Positions 27,833 through 35,299 of a DNA stretch of 64,000 nucleotides are shown here, in pieces. A model generated the notes under the pieces. That model searched no databases and was not told the origin of the DNA. It saw nothing but the letters and a program-made list of their open reading frames with translations. Numbering within the stretch: the first letter of the stretch is position 1; the number at the start of each line of letters is the position of its first letter. The stretch is from the NCBI RefSeq assembly GCF_006716865.1, contig NZ_VFPT01000001.1, forward strand, positions 1,607,001 through 1,671,000, in the 5' to 3' direction. A program made the position numbers and the translations under genes. Origin of the DNA: Roseinatronobacter monicus. Its GTDB lineage: Bacteria > Pseudomonadota > Alphaproteobacteria > Rhodobacterales > Rhodobacteraceae.

Positions 27833-29181
27833 GGGGGGTACGCCCATTCGCGCTGGTGCTGGCAGTGTCGGCCTGCGGTGCGGTGCCTGCACCTGACACG
27901 CAGGATGATCTGTCCGTGCAGTCGCGGGCCATCAGTTCGGCCACATTGTTTGGTCCCCCCCGACCTTACGCACCTGCGCGCAGTAACGCCCAGATTGCAC
28001 AGGATATTCTTGAATTGGGGTTCAGGCTGGAATCGGGGCGCGAAATACCGCAATTCTCACGGTTTGAGGGGCCGGTTGCGCTGCGCCTGACCGGACAAGT
28101 CCCCCCCCTCGCCGAGATTGAAACGGATCGCCTGATCGCCCGTTTGCGCAGCGAGGCTGGTCTGGATGTTCGCCGCGTCTCGGGTGCGGCCCAGATCACA
28201 ATCGAATTTGTGCCCCGCGCCGCAATGCGCAGGCTTGTGCCCGCGGCGTCATGTTTCGTGCTGCCCAATGTGGCGTCATGGGATGAGTTTCGCGCAGCCC
28301 CCCGCGCCGATCATCTGGATTGGGCCGTTATCGCAGAGCGGCAGAAGGCCCTAGTTGTCGCGCCAGCAGATGCGACCGTTCAGGAGATGCGTGATTGCCT
28401 GCATGAGGAGGTCGCGCAAGCGCTCGGCCCCCTGAATGACCTTTACCGCATCGGCGAGACGGTCATGAATGATGATAATTTCCAGACCGCGCTGACCGGC
28501 TTTGACATGCTGGTGCTGCGCGCGTGGAACCACCCCGACTTGCAGCCCGGCATGACCCGCGCGGAAGTGGGTGCGCGCCTTCCGGCCATTCTGGCGCAGT
28601 TGAATCCGCGTAGCGGTGCAAGCAGATCATTGGCGCTGGACCCGATCCCGACCCCGCGTGCATGGACGGATGCTATCGAGAATTCATTGGCCGCATCCAA
28701 TCGCCGGCGCAGTTTTGCTTTTGCGCAGGCGGCGTTGCGTATCGCGCTGGATCAGGATTGGCAGGATGAAAGACTGGCCTTCAGCCTGTTCCTTGCCGCG
28801 CGCTTCGCCCCCCCCGGCCAAGGCGAGGAAGCGCTGGATGCGTTGATAAGTGCTGCCTCGATCTATTCCGCGCGACCCGGTGGCGAGGTGCCGCGCGCGC
28901 ATGTCGAGTTGCATCTGGCCGCACAGGCGCTGGCATCGGGGCAATATCCCATCGTGCTGCGCCTGACCGAAAATGCGATGGGTCCGGCACGGCGCAGCGA
29001 GAATGGGGCGCTCCTGTCGTCGCTGATGTTGTTGCGCGCACAGGCGCTAGAGCGTATGGGGCGCGTGACCGAGGCGGAAACACTTCGCCGCGATGCAATG
29101 CCCTTTGCCATTTTCGGCTTCGGGTCAGAGCGCGCGGCAGATGATCGGCGCGATGAGATCGCCGCGCTGATCCGCCAATAA
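27829..29181 (+). CDS. DUF2927 family lipoprotein, possible metalloprotease
   Basis: A 450-aa protein with an N-terminal lipobox (LVLAVSAC, Cys at about residue 16), so a probable lipoprotein. A DUF2927 domain spans about 50-240, with the short DCLHEEVAQALGPLND segment that resembles a zincin-like HExxx helix, followed by a helical repeat region (about 290-440, TPR-like spacing). Activity is unproven. It overlaps the GNAT gene by four bases and precedes a small membrane protein gene, inside the MoxR-VWA run. Confidence 0.82.
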   Translation: MRGVRPFALVLAVSACGAVPAPDTQDDLSVQSRAISSATLFGPPRPYAPARSNAQIAQDILELGFRLESGREIPQFSRFEGPVALRLTGQVPPLAEIETDRLIARLRSEAGLDVRRVSGAAQITIEFVPRAAMRRLVPAASCFVLPNVASWDEFRAAPRADHLDWAVIAERQKALVVAPADATVQEMRDCLHEEVAQALGPLNDLYRIGETVMNDDNFQTALTGFDMLVLRAWNHPDLQPGMTRAEVGARLPAILAQLNPRSGASRSLALDPIPTPRAWTDAIENSLAASNRRRSFAFAQAALRIALDQDWQDERLAFSLFLAARFAPPGQGEEALDALISAASIYSARPGGEVPRAHVELHLAAQALASGQYPIVLRLTENAMGPARRSENGALLSSLMLLRAQALERMGRVTEAETLRRDAMPFAIFGFGSERAADDRRDEIAALIRQ

Positions 29182-29199
29182 AACAGGGGAAAAAAGACT

Positions 29200-29364
29200 A
29201 TGATCGTCATTCTTGGCATTGTGGCGGGCGCACTCTGGGGCGTGCGCAGCGCAAAACAGAAAAACGGCGACCGCAAGGATATCGCGCAATATGGCGGTGT
29301 CGGTGCGATCATCGGCGGGCTGGTCGGACTGTTTGTCACGATCGGGCTTGAAAAGCTGTTGTAA
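29200..29364 (+). CDS. Small membrane protein (54 aa)
   Basis: A 54-aa frame starting MIVILGIVAGALWGVR, with a charged middle (AKQKNGDRKDIAQYGG) and a second hydrophobic segment (GAIIGGLVGLFVTIGLEKLL). It forms a two-helix hairpin typical of small inner-membrane proteins. AGGGGAAA lies upstream of the ATG. It fits exactly between the DUF2927 lipoprotein (18 bases earlier) and the VWA gene (four bases later), so it belongs to the operon. It is short but well supported by spacing and ribosome-binding site. Confidence 0.72.
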   Translation: MIVILGIVAGALWGVRSAKQKNGDRKDIAQYGGVGAIIGGLVGLFVTIGLEKLL

Positions 29365-29368
29365 GCCT

Positions 29369-30553
29369 ATGTTTTTGAAATTCTTCCTGTCCTTGCGCGA
29401 TCATTCTGTTCCAGTCTCTTTGCGCGAGTATCTGTCCTTTCTTGAGGGGGTTCAGGCAGGATTGGTCAGCTATGATGTGGAAGGGTTTTACTACCTTGCA
29501 CGCATGACGATGGTGAAGGACGAGCGCCATCTTGACCGCTTTGACCGCGCATTTGCCCAAAGCTTTCAGGGCATGGAGGCAATCTCGCTGGAGCAATTGC
29601 TTGACGCTGTTGATCTGCCCGCCGACTGGTTGGAGAAAATGGCGGAGAAGCACCTGAGCGCCGAAGAGCGTGAGGCGATCAAGGCGATGGGCGGCTTTGA
29701 TAAGCTGATGGATACCCTCAAACAACGGCTGGAAGAGCAGAAGGGCCGCCATCAGGGTGGCAGCAAATGGATCGGGACCGCAGGCACCTCGCCTTTTGGG
29801 GCGTATGGCTACAATCCCGAAGGGGTGCGGATCGGACAAGAGGAATCGCGCCACCGCAGGGCGGTCAAGGTTTGGGACAAGCGCGAATTTCGCAATCTGG
29901 ACGATTCAGTCGAATTGGGCACACGCAATATCAAGGTCGCGCTGAAACGCCTGCGCAAATGGGCGCGTGACGGCGCACATGAAGAACTGGACCTTGACGG
30001 CACCATCCGTTCGACCGCCGAGCAAGGCTGGCTGGATGTGCGCACCCGCCCAGAGCGAAGAAACGCGGTCAAAGTTTTGTTACTGCTCGATATTGGCGGG
30101 TCGATGGATGACCATATCCGCGCTGTGGAAGAGTTGTTCAGCGCCGCCAAATCTGAATTCAAACATCTGGAGCATTTCTATTTTCACAATTGCCTGTATG
30201 AATTTGTCTGGCGCGACAATGCGCGGCGCTGGACCGAGCGGATGCCCACATGGGATATTTTGCGCACCTATGGCAGCGATTGGAAATGCATTTTTGTGGG
30301 TGACGCCGCCATGTCCCCCTATGAAATCAAGATACCTGGCGGCGCGAATGAGCATTGGAACGAGGAAGCGGGCGAGGTGTGGCTGGAGCGCGCGCGCCGC
30401 CAGTGGCCGGACCATCTGTGGATCAATCCGACACCTGAACCCCATTGGCGTTACACCCAGTCGATCGGCATGATCTCACAGCAGTTTGAGGGGCGGATGG
30501 TCCCGATGACGCTGGAAGGACTTTCGCGCGGAATCAAAGAGTTGGGGCGCTGA
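29369..30553 (+). CDS. CoxE-like VWA-domain protein
   Basis: A 394-aa protein with an N-terminal helical region (YLSFLEGVQAG; FYYLARMTMVKDERHLDRFDRAF) and a C-terminal VWA domain (about 230-390). The metal-ion site motif is LLLLDIGGSMDDH, that is DxGxS rather than DxSxS, as often seen in this family. It probably works with the MoxR ATPase encoded 2 kb upstream, as CoxD-CoxE do in CO-dehydrogenase maturation. The start at 29369 lies four bases after the small membrane protein gene. Confidence 0.9.
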   Translation: MFLKFFLSLRDHSVPVSLREYLSFLEGVQAGLVSYDVEGFYYLARMTMVKDERHLDRFDRAFAQSFQGMEAISLEQLLDAVDLPADWLEKMAEKHLSAEEREAIKAMGGFDKLMDTLKQRLEEQKGRHQGGSKWIGTAGTSPFGAYGYNPEGVRIGQEESRHRRAVKVWDKREFRNLDDSVELGTRNIKVALKRLRKWARDGAHEELDLDGTIRSTAEQGWLDVRTRPERRNAVKVLLLLDIGGSMDDHIRAVEELFSAAKSEFKHLEHFYFHNCLYEFVWRDNARRWTERMPTWDILRTYGSDWKCIFVGDAAMSPYEIKIPGGANEHWNEEAGEVWLERARRQWPDHLWINPTPEPHWRYTQSIGMISQQFEGRMVPMTLEGLSRGIKELGR

Positions 30554-30590
30554 CGGCGCGTCCGATCTCTGAGGAACAGCGGCTAACCCA

Positions 30591-30710
30591 ATGGTAGAAA
30601 AGCGGAATTCCGCTCAGGGGATTTGCATCCTTGTAGTGCCGCTCATAGGTCTTGCGGGAGCGTGGGGCATGAGTGGTCCTGATCGCCGTCACAACAGGAG
30701 ATTGACATGA
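30591..30710 (+). CDS. Possible 39-aa leader peptide before the DUF4168 gene
   Basis: An open frame starting MVEKRNSAQG with a hydrophobic middle (ICILVVPLIGLAGAWG) and a basic end (RRHNRRL). Its stop overlaps the start codon of the next gene as ATGA, the pattern of coupled genes. No convincing ribosome-binding site precedes it and it is short, so it may be chance. The downstream gene has its own CAGGAG. Confidence 0.25.
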   Translation: MVEKRNSAQGICILVVPLIGLAGAWGMSGPDRRHNRRLT

Positions 30711-31099
30711 AACTGAAACAGTATCTGACCTCGACCATCCTTGCAGCCGGTATGGCTATGACGCCTGTCCTGGCATCGCAAGCAGTGGCACAGGCGCAGG
30801 CCCCTGTCGAAGCGCCAGACATCGCCATGGACGACAACATGATTGATGCCTTCATCGTTGCGGCACTGGCCGTGGCCGAGACACGCGAAAGCTATATCGC
30901 GCAGCTTGAAGGCGTCACCGACGAAGAGCAGCAGATGGCAATTGTTCAAGAAGCAGATGCAGCGATCTTGCAGGTTGTCGAAGATACGCCCGACATTTCG
31001 GTCGATGAATATATCGCAATCGGCGAGGCTGCTTCGGTAGACCCAGAGCTTGCAGCCGAGATTGATGCACGCTTCACCGAAACTGCTGGCCAAGAGTGA
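30707..31099 (+). CDS. Secreted DUF4168 family protein
   Basis: A 130-aa protein with a Sec signal peptide (cleavage near ASQAVAQA) and a DUF4168 domain (about 44-125): a helical FIVAALAVAETRESYIAQL and the conserved ISVDEYIAIGEAASVDPELAAEI. The family is secreted and of unknown function, often stress- or envelope-related. CAGGAG sits just before the ATG. A strong terminator follows at 31144-31175. Confidence 0.85.
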   Translation: MKLKQYLTSTILAAGMAMTPVLASQAVAQAQAPVEAPDIAMDDNMIDAFIVAALAVAETRESYIAQLEGVTDEEQQMAIVQEADAAILQVVEDTPDISVDEYIAIGEAASVDPELAAEIDARFTETAGQE

Positions 31100-31143
31100 T
31101 CTTCTTGCGGGGCAGATGACCGCATCTGCCACAGCATACGTTA

Positions 31144-31175
31144 AAGGCCGGGGGCACATGCCCCCGGCCTTTTTC
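31144..31175 (+). terminator. Strong intrinsic terminator after the DUF4168 gene
   Basis: A perfect stem of about 12 bases, AGGCCGGGGGCA against TGCCCCCGGCCT (loop CA, or ACAT if the last pairs open), flanked by AAA and followed by TTTTCTTT. It may work in both directions, since the convergent cyclophilin gene ends just beyond it. Confidence 0.9.
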
Positions 31176-31200
31176 TTTCGCATCCGCCGTGTCTTTTGGC

Positions 31201-31815
31201 TTAGCGTTCGATTGTCACGCGTTCCATGCGGTCAGGCTCGCCTACGACCGCACCATTGCCGCCTGTGCCGCGTTTGATCGCGTCCAGAACGTCATACCCG
31301 TCGATCAACTGCCCGACGACCGTATACTGCCCGTCAAGGCTGGGCGCAGGGGCGAACATGATGAAGAATTGGCTATTGGCACTATCAGGGCTTTGCGAGC
31401 GCGCCATACCGACAACACCGCGTTCAAATCGCACATCCGTGAATTCGGCTTGCAGATTGGGCAGCTCGGATCCGCCCGTTCCCCACATACGTGGCGTGCC
31501 GTCCAGCCGACCGTGTTGCACATCGCCTGTTTGCGCCATGAAGCCATCAATCACGCGGTGAAACACCACTCCGTCATAGTCGCCTTGCTCTGCCAATGTG
31601 ACGATCCGCTCGACATGATTGGGGGCCAGATCATCGCGCAACGCAATGCGCATGGTGCCGGTCGCCTCGCCCGCAGTTTCGATTACCATGACAGGGCCGG
31701 TGTGGTCCTCTGGCACAGCGGTGTCTGCGTTGACGCTCATCAGGTTCATGTAGGATGCACCCAGAATACCAACGCCAACGGCAAATACGCCTGCGAATAT
31801 TAGTTTATCACGCAT
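31201..31815 (-). CDS. Membrane-anchored cyclophilin-type peptidyl-prolyl isomerase
   Basis: A 204-aa protein with an N-terminal signal anchor (IFAGVFAVGVGILGASY) and a cyclophilin domain (about 40-200) carrying GVVFHRVIDGFMAQTGD, the QAEF segment and SQFFIMF. It is probably a periplasmic PPIase that speeds proline isomerisation in exported proteins. The 5' end overlaps the 3' end of the cytoplasmic cyclophilin gene by eight bases, so the pair looks like a tandem duplication with a change of compartment. Confidence 0.93.
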   Translation of the reverse strand: MRDKLIFAGVFAVGVGILGASYMNLMSVNADTAVPEDHTGPVMVIETAGEATGTMRIALRDDLAPNHVERIVTLAEQGDYDGVVFHRVIDGFMAQTGDVQHGRLDGTPRMWGTGGSELPNLQAEFTDVRFERGVVGMARSQSPDSANSQFFIMFAPAPSLDGQYTVVGQLIDGYDVLDAIKRGTGGNGAVVGEPDRMERVTIER

Positions 31816-32314
31816 CGGCGGCCACCTTGACGCTGATCATCTTGTCGGGGCTCGCAGGTGGCTCGCCGCGCACGATCTGGTCAATATGGTCCATTCCGGC
31901 AATCACACGGCCATAAACGGTGTATTGACGGTTCAGGAAATGGTTGTCACCAAAATTGATGAAAAACTGACTGTTGGCACTGTCGGGGTTTTGCGACCGC
32001 GCAGCACCCACTGTGCCTCGGTCATGCGGCACGCCCGAAAACTCCGCTTTCAGATTTGGCAGGTCAGACCCGCCAGTACCTGCGCGGCGAATGTCGAAAT
32101 TGTTTTCCGTGTTGCCATTCGCCACATCGCCGGTCTGGGCCATAAAGCCTTCGATCACGCGGTGAAAGACGACATTGTCATAGGCCCCTGCGCGGGCAAG
32201 TTCCTTCATACGCGCGCAATGGCCCGGCGCGATATCAGGCAGCAACTCGATTGTGACGGTGCCGGTTTTGAGCTCCATCAGGATTGTGTTTTCCGGGTCT
32301 TTGATCTCGGCCAT
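31808..32314 (-). CDS. Cytoplasmic cyclophilin-type peptidyl-prolyl isomerase
   Basis: A 168-aa cyclophilin without signal peptide: NVVFHRVIEGFMAQTGD (catalytic Arg), the KAEFSGVPHDRGTV segment, SQFFINFGDNHFLN and YTVYGRVIAGMD. It is closely similar to the neighbouring membrane form, so the two arose by duplication. It is divergent from pgk across a 141-base promoter region. Confidence 0.94.
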   Translation of the reverse strand: MAEIKDPENTILMELKTGTVTIELLPDIAPGHCARMKELARAGAYDNVVFHRVIEGFMAQTGDVANGNTENNFDIRRAGTGGSDLPNLKAEFSGVPHDRGTVGAARSQNPDSANSQFFINFGDNHFLNRQYTVYGRVIAGMDHIDQIVRGEPPASPDKMISVKVAADA

Positions 32315-32455
32315 GTGGCGCTCCTGTAGACTACGATTGGCGCCATCCTACTGCGCCACGTTGCGCAGGAAAACCCCTGTTGACGCCGCAGACCATTGAC
32401 CCTGCCCCCAGTTTTGCGCGACATAGCGTCAAACTATGTGAAAAGGTGCGGTGCA

Positions 32456-33649
32456 ATGGCGTTCAAGACACTGGATGACTTGGAGTTCGCGGGCAAGACC
32501 GCGTTGGTTCGCGTAGATATCAATGTGCCGGTGGAAAGCGGCAGGGTGACAGATGCAACCCGGATAGAGCGTATCGTGCCGACCATTCGCCACATTACCG
32601 AAGCAGGGGGCAAGGTCGTTCTGCTGGCACATTTCGGGCGTCCAAAGGGCGCGCGCGTGGCTGAGATGTCGCTCTCTGTGGTGTGCCCCGCACTGGAAGC
32701 AGCCCTTGGCCAGCCCGTTGCCTTTGCCGAAGATTGCATTGGCGCGCCTGCCAAGAAAGTTGTTGCCGCGATGCAGGCAGGCGAAGTGGCCCTGATGGAA
32801 AACACCCGTTTTCATGAAGGGGAAGAAAAGAATGACAAGCTTCTGGCAGCCTCGATGGCGGCCTTGGGCGACTTCTATGTCAATGACGCTTTTTCTGCCG
32901 CACACCGCGCACATGCCTCGACCGAGGCGATTGCGCATTTGCGCCCTGCATGTGCCGGACGGTTGATGGAGGCGGAACTTAAAGCCCTTGAGGCCGCACT
33001 GGAGGCCCCTGCCCGCCCTGTCGCAGCCGTGGTCGGCGGTGCCAAGGTGTCAAGCAAGCTGGAATTGCTGTCAAACCTGATCCGCAGGGTTGACCACCTG
33101 ATCATCGGCGGGGGCATGGCGAATACATTTCTGGTGGCCAAGGGGCTGGAAATCGGCACCTCGCTGGCCGAGCGCGATATGGCCGACACAGCGCGCGAGA
33201 TCATGGATCAGGCGCAGACGGCTGGCTGCACGCTGCATCTGCCGGTCGATATTGTTGTCGCCCGTGAATTTGCCGCCAATGCCGCGCATGAGGTGCTGCC
33301 GGTCGATCAATGCCCCGCAGATGCGATGATACTGGACGCAGGGCCAGACAGCGTCACCGCAATTGCCGGTGTTTTTGCACAATGCCGCACTTTGCTATGG
33401 AATGGACCTCTGGGCGCGTTCGAGATTGCCCCCTTCGATACCGCAACCAATGCTGCCGCCAAAGAAGCTGCGCGGCTGACGCATGAGGGGATGCTGACAT
33501 CGGTTGCTGGCGGGGGCGACACCGTTGCCGCATTGAACAAGTCTGGCGCAGCAGCGGAGTTCAGCTATATCTCGACGGCGGGTGGTGCCTTTCTGGAATG
33601 GATGGAGGGCAAGACATTGCCCGGCGTCGCCGCATTGGAAAAAGAGTAA
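32456..33649 (+). CDS. pgk: Phosphoglycerate kinase Pgk
   Basis: A 397-aa glycolytic and Calvin-cycle kinase that moves phosphate between 1,3-bisphosphoglycerate and ADP. The N-terminal domain has [16 protein letters not shown] and HFGRPKG; the C-terminal domain has [14 protein letters not shown], the nucleotide-binding WNGPLGAFE and [17 protein letters not shown] precedes the ATG at 32456. A two-helix membrane protein gene follows six bases later. Confidence 0.96.
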   Translation: MAFKTLDDLEFAGKTALVRVDINVPVESGRVTDATRIERIVPTIRHITEAGGKVVLLAHFGRPKGARVAEMSLSVVCPALEAALGQPVAFAEDCIGAPAKKVVAAMQAGEVALMENTRFHEGEEKNDKLLAASMAALGDFYVNDAFSAAHRAHASTEAIAHLRPACAGRLMEAELKALEAALEAPARPVAAVVGGAKVSSKLELLSNLIRRVDHLIIGGGMANTFLVAKGLEIGTSLAERDMADTAREIMDQAQTAGCTLHLPVDIVVAREFAANAAHEVLPVDQCPADAMILDAGPDSVTAIAGVFAQCRTLLWNGPLGAFEIAPFDTATNAAAKEAARLTHEGMLTSVAGGGDTVAALNKSGAAAEFSYISTAGGAFLEWMEGKTLPGVAALEKE

Positions 33650-33655
33650 ACGCGC

Positions 33656-33871
33656 ATGGACTCATTGATCTGGATCGGAGCTGCAATTTCGCTGGCCGGT
33701 GTCGCCGGGCTGGGCTGGTGTATCGTCTATGTTATGAAACTGCGCCGCCAAACGCTGGACGATTCCGAGATGCGCGCCCGTATGCAAAAAGCGGTCATCA
33801 TGAATTTTGCAGCACTTGGCGTGTCAACTCTGGGCCTGATGATGGTGGTTGTCGGCATATTTCTGGGCTGA
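33656..33871 (+). CDS. Small two-helix membrane protein (71 aa)
   Basis: A 71-aa protein with two hydrophobic helices (LIWIGAAISLAGVAGLGWCI and FAALGVSTLGLMMVVVGIFL) separated by a charged loop (KLRRQTLDDSEMRARMQK). I recognise no function. It starts six bases after pgk, so it is probably cotranscribed. The frame quality and spacing make it a likely real gene. Confidence 0.75.
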   Translation: MDSLIWIGAAISLAGVAGLGWCIVYVMKLRRQTLDDSEMRARMQKAVIMNFAALGVSTLGLMMVVVGIFLG

Positions 33872-33973
33872 ACACGCTGAAATCTGCACAGTCAGGATTC
33901 CCACTGCCCTAATCTTGTGCCATAGTGGTCACGCAGGAGCGCCCAGAGAGGCGCGGACAGAGCAGGCAAACCC

Positions 33974-34270
33974 ATGAAGCGCACCACACCGGCAATCGGC
34001 CCGTTGTTTTATTTCGGCACTGCGATTGTGCTGGGATTATACTTCACATTTGCAGCGGTGCAGGGCGCATTCGGGTTGTTCAACCGTGTTCAGATCGAAG
34101 CCGAAATCACCACCCTTGTCGCCACACGCGACACATTGCAGGTGGAACTGGCCGAAGTCGAAAACAAGACGCGGCGCCTATCCGATGATTACCTTGATCT
34201 GGACCTTCTGGACGAGCGCGCGCGCTACATTCTGGGCCTTGCGCGGCCAGACGAAATTATCATCCGTTAG
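33974..34270 (+). CDS. ftsB: Septum formation initiator FtsB/DivIC-like protein
   Basis: A 98-aa bitopic protein: a short cytoplasmic start, one transmembrane helix (LFYFGTAIVLGLYFTFAAV), a periplasmic coiled coil (VQIEAEITTLVATRDTLQVE) and the FtsB-family end (DLDLLDERARYILGLARPDEIII). It belongs to the FtsB/FtsL/FtsQ complex that links early and late divisome proteins. In many relatives it precedes pdhA; here no pdh gene follows in the window. Confidence 0.85.
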   Translation: MKRTTPAIGPLFYFGTAIVLGLYFTFAAVQGAFGLFNRVQIEAEITTLVATRDTLQVELAEVENKTRRLSDDYLDLDLLDERARYILGLARPDEIIIR

Positions 34271-34595
34271 ATTCAAGCCTCGTTTCAGACGTGCCCACAT
34301 GAAAACCCCGCGAATTGATGCAGATCATTTTCGCGCCGGTTCTGACTAAACTATAAGCGTATATGCGGATAAGAGCTAAGCAAGTTCTTGCGCCTTTGAC
34401 ATGGCTATGCCCTGCCTTGTAGCTTCAAGGGGTTGCACACGCTGCAGTTGACCCTCACATCACCTGTGACAGTGCGCAAGGCGCATAAACGTCATATGTC
34501 CGTTACAGGGCACAGGCTAACCGCAGCGCAACAGCGCGTGTGAATTCAAGGGGGGGCACTTCAGACGAAAGTGCCAAGAGAGGGAGTTGAGGATC
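34271..34595. other. Intergenic region between ftsB and the 80-aa gene
   Basis: 325 bases with no convincing gene. A TTGACA near 34397-34402 could be a -35 element but has no good -10 partner. Close to the next start, GGCACTT (34555-34561) pairs with AAGTGCC (34569-34575) around a seven-base loop, forming a hairpin that ends 20 bases before the ATG and next to the GAGG ribosome-binding site. That hairpin may shape translation of the 80-aa protein. Confidence 0.5.
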
Positions 34596-34838
34596 ATGTT
34601 TGACCCGGTATCGCTATGGATGCAGAGCACCGTCATGTGGATGAAAGTGTTCAAACAACAGCACGACGCCTATCTGAAAATGCTGGGCAGTTTCGCTGAA
34701 AAAATCCCCCATGAAACCGCCGCCGACATCGCGCGCGAAGCGGAAGCGGCGAAAAAGACTGTGCGTGCCGTGAACAAAACCACCAAGCCAGCGGCACCCA
34801 AGCAGAGCGCGAAAGACGCGTCACTCGTAAACGCATAA
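34596..34838 (+). CDS. Small helical protein (80 aa), phasin-like at best
   Basis: An 80-aa protein. The N-terminal half is an amphipathic helix starting MFDPVSLWMQSTVMWMKVF, followed by the acidic ETAADIAREAEAAKK and a Lys/Ala/Pro-rich tail (TTKPAAPKQSAKD). The helix-plus-KPAA-tail pattern recalls small phasins or granule proteins, but no assignment is safe. GGAG with GAGG lies upstream of the ATG at 34596. It is a free-standing gene between ftsB and the copper operon. Confidence 0.65.
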   Translation: MFDPVSLWMQSTVMWMKVFKQQHDAYLKMLGSFAEKIPHETAADIAREAEAAKKTVRAVNKTTKPAAPKQSAKDASLVNA

Positions 34839-34844
34839 GCATGT

Positions 34845-34867
34845 CATGGCCCTTATTCTGGGCCATG
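34845..34867. terminator. Hairpin between the 80-aa gene and cueR
   Basis: CATGGCCC-ttattct-GGGCCATG is an eight-base perfect stem lying between two convergent genes. It lacks a T-run on either side, so it is a weak candidate terminator. Confidence 0.35.
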
Positions 34868-34915
34868 TGTCCTGTCTGCAAGGGCGGAGTGCGCAAGCGG
34901 CTATAGGCGATTGTA

Positions 34916-35299
34916 CTAGCGTGCGAGGTCGCGCAGAATCGGGCAATCGGGGCGGTTGTCACCGGCGCATGATTCAATCAGATCGGTCAATGTGCGGCGC
35001 ATCTGCCCCAACTCTTCCAATTGCTTGTCGATCCGGGCCAGATGTTCGCGTGCAAGCGCTTTTACATCTGCACTGGCGCGTGTCTCATCATGATACAGCG
35101 CCAAGAGTTGGCGACATTCCTGCACCGAAAACCCCAGCGCACGCGCACGGCGCAAAAAGGCCAGCCGGTGCAGGTCCGCGTCGCTGAAAAGCCGGTATCC
35201 GTTCGTATCACGGCGCGGCAGGATCAGCCCGATATCCTCATAGAAGCGGATCGTCTTGGGCGGCAATCCTGCGCGCTTTCCAACTTCTGAAATATTCAT
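34916..35299 (-). CDS. cueR: Copper-responsive MerR-family regulator CueR
   Basis: A 127-aa MerR-family activator. The N-terminal winged helix reads [23 protein letters not shown], followed by a dimerisation coiled coil and the C-terminal metal loop with the cysteine pair C-AGDNRPD-C (seven residues between), the Cu(I) site of CueR. It unwinds 19-base-spacer promoters when Cu(I) binds; such a promoter is present upstream of copA. Its ATG overlaps the copA stop (ATGA), so it is translated from the copA mRNA. Confidence 0.93.
   Translation of the reverse strand: MNISEVGKRAGLPPKTIRFYEDIGLILPRRDTNGYRLFSDADLHRLAFLRRARALGFSVQECRQLLALYHDETRASADVKALAREHLARIDKQLEELGQMRRTLTDLIESCAGDNRPDCPILRDLAR

Noticed and set aside
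30601..30614. 14-base palindrome AGCGGAATTCCGCT as an operator
   Set aside because: A single copy with no known regulator consensus; noted only in the uORF finding.
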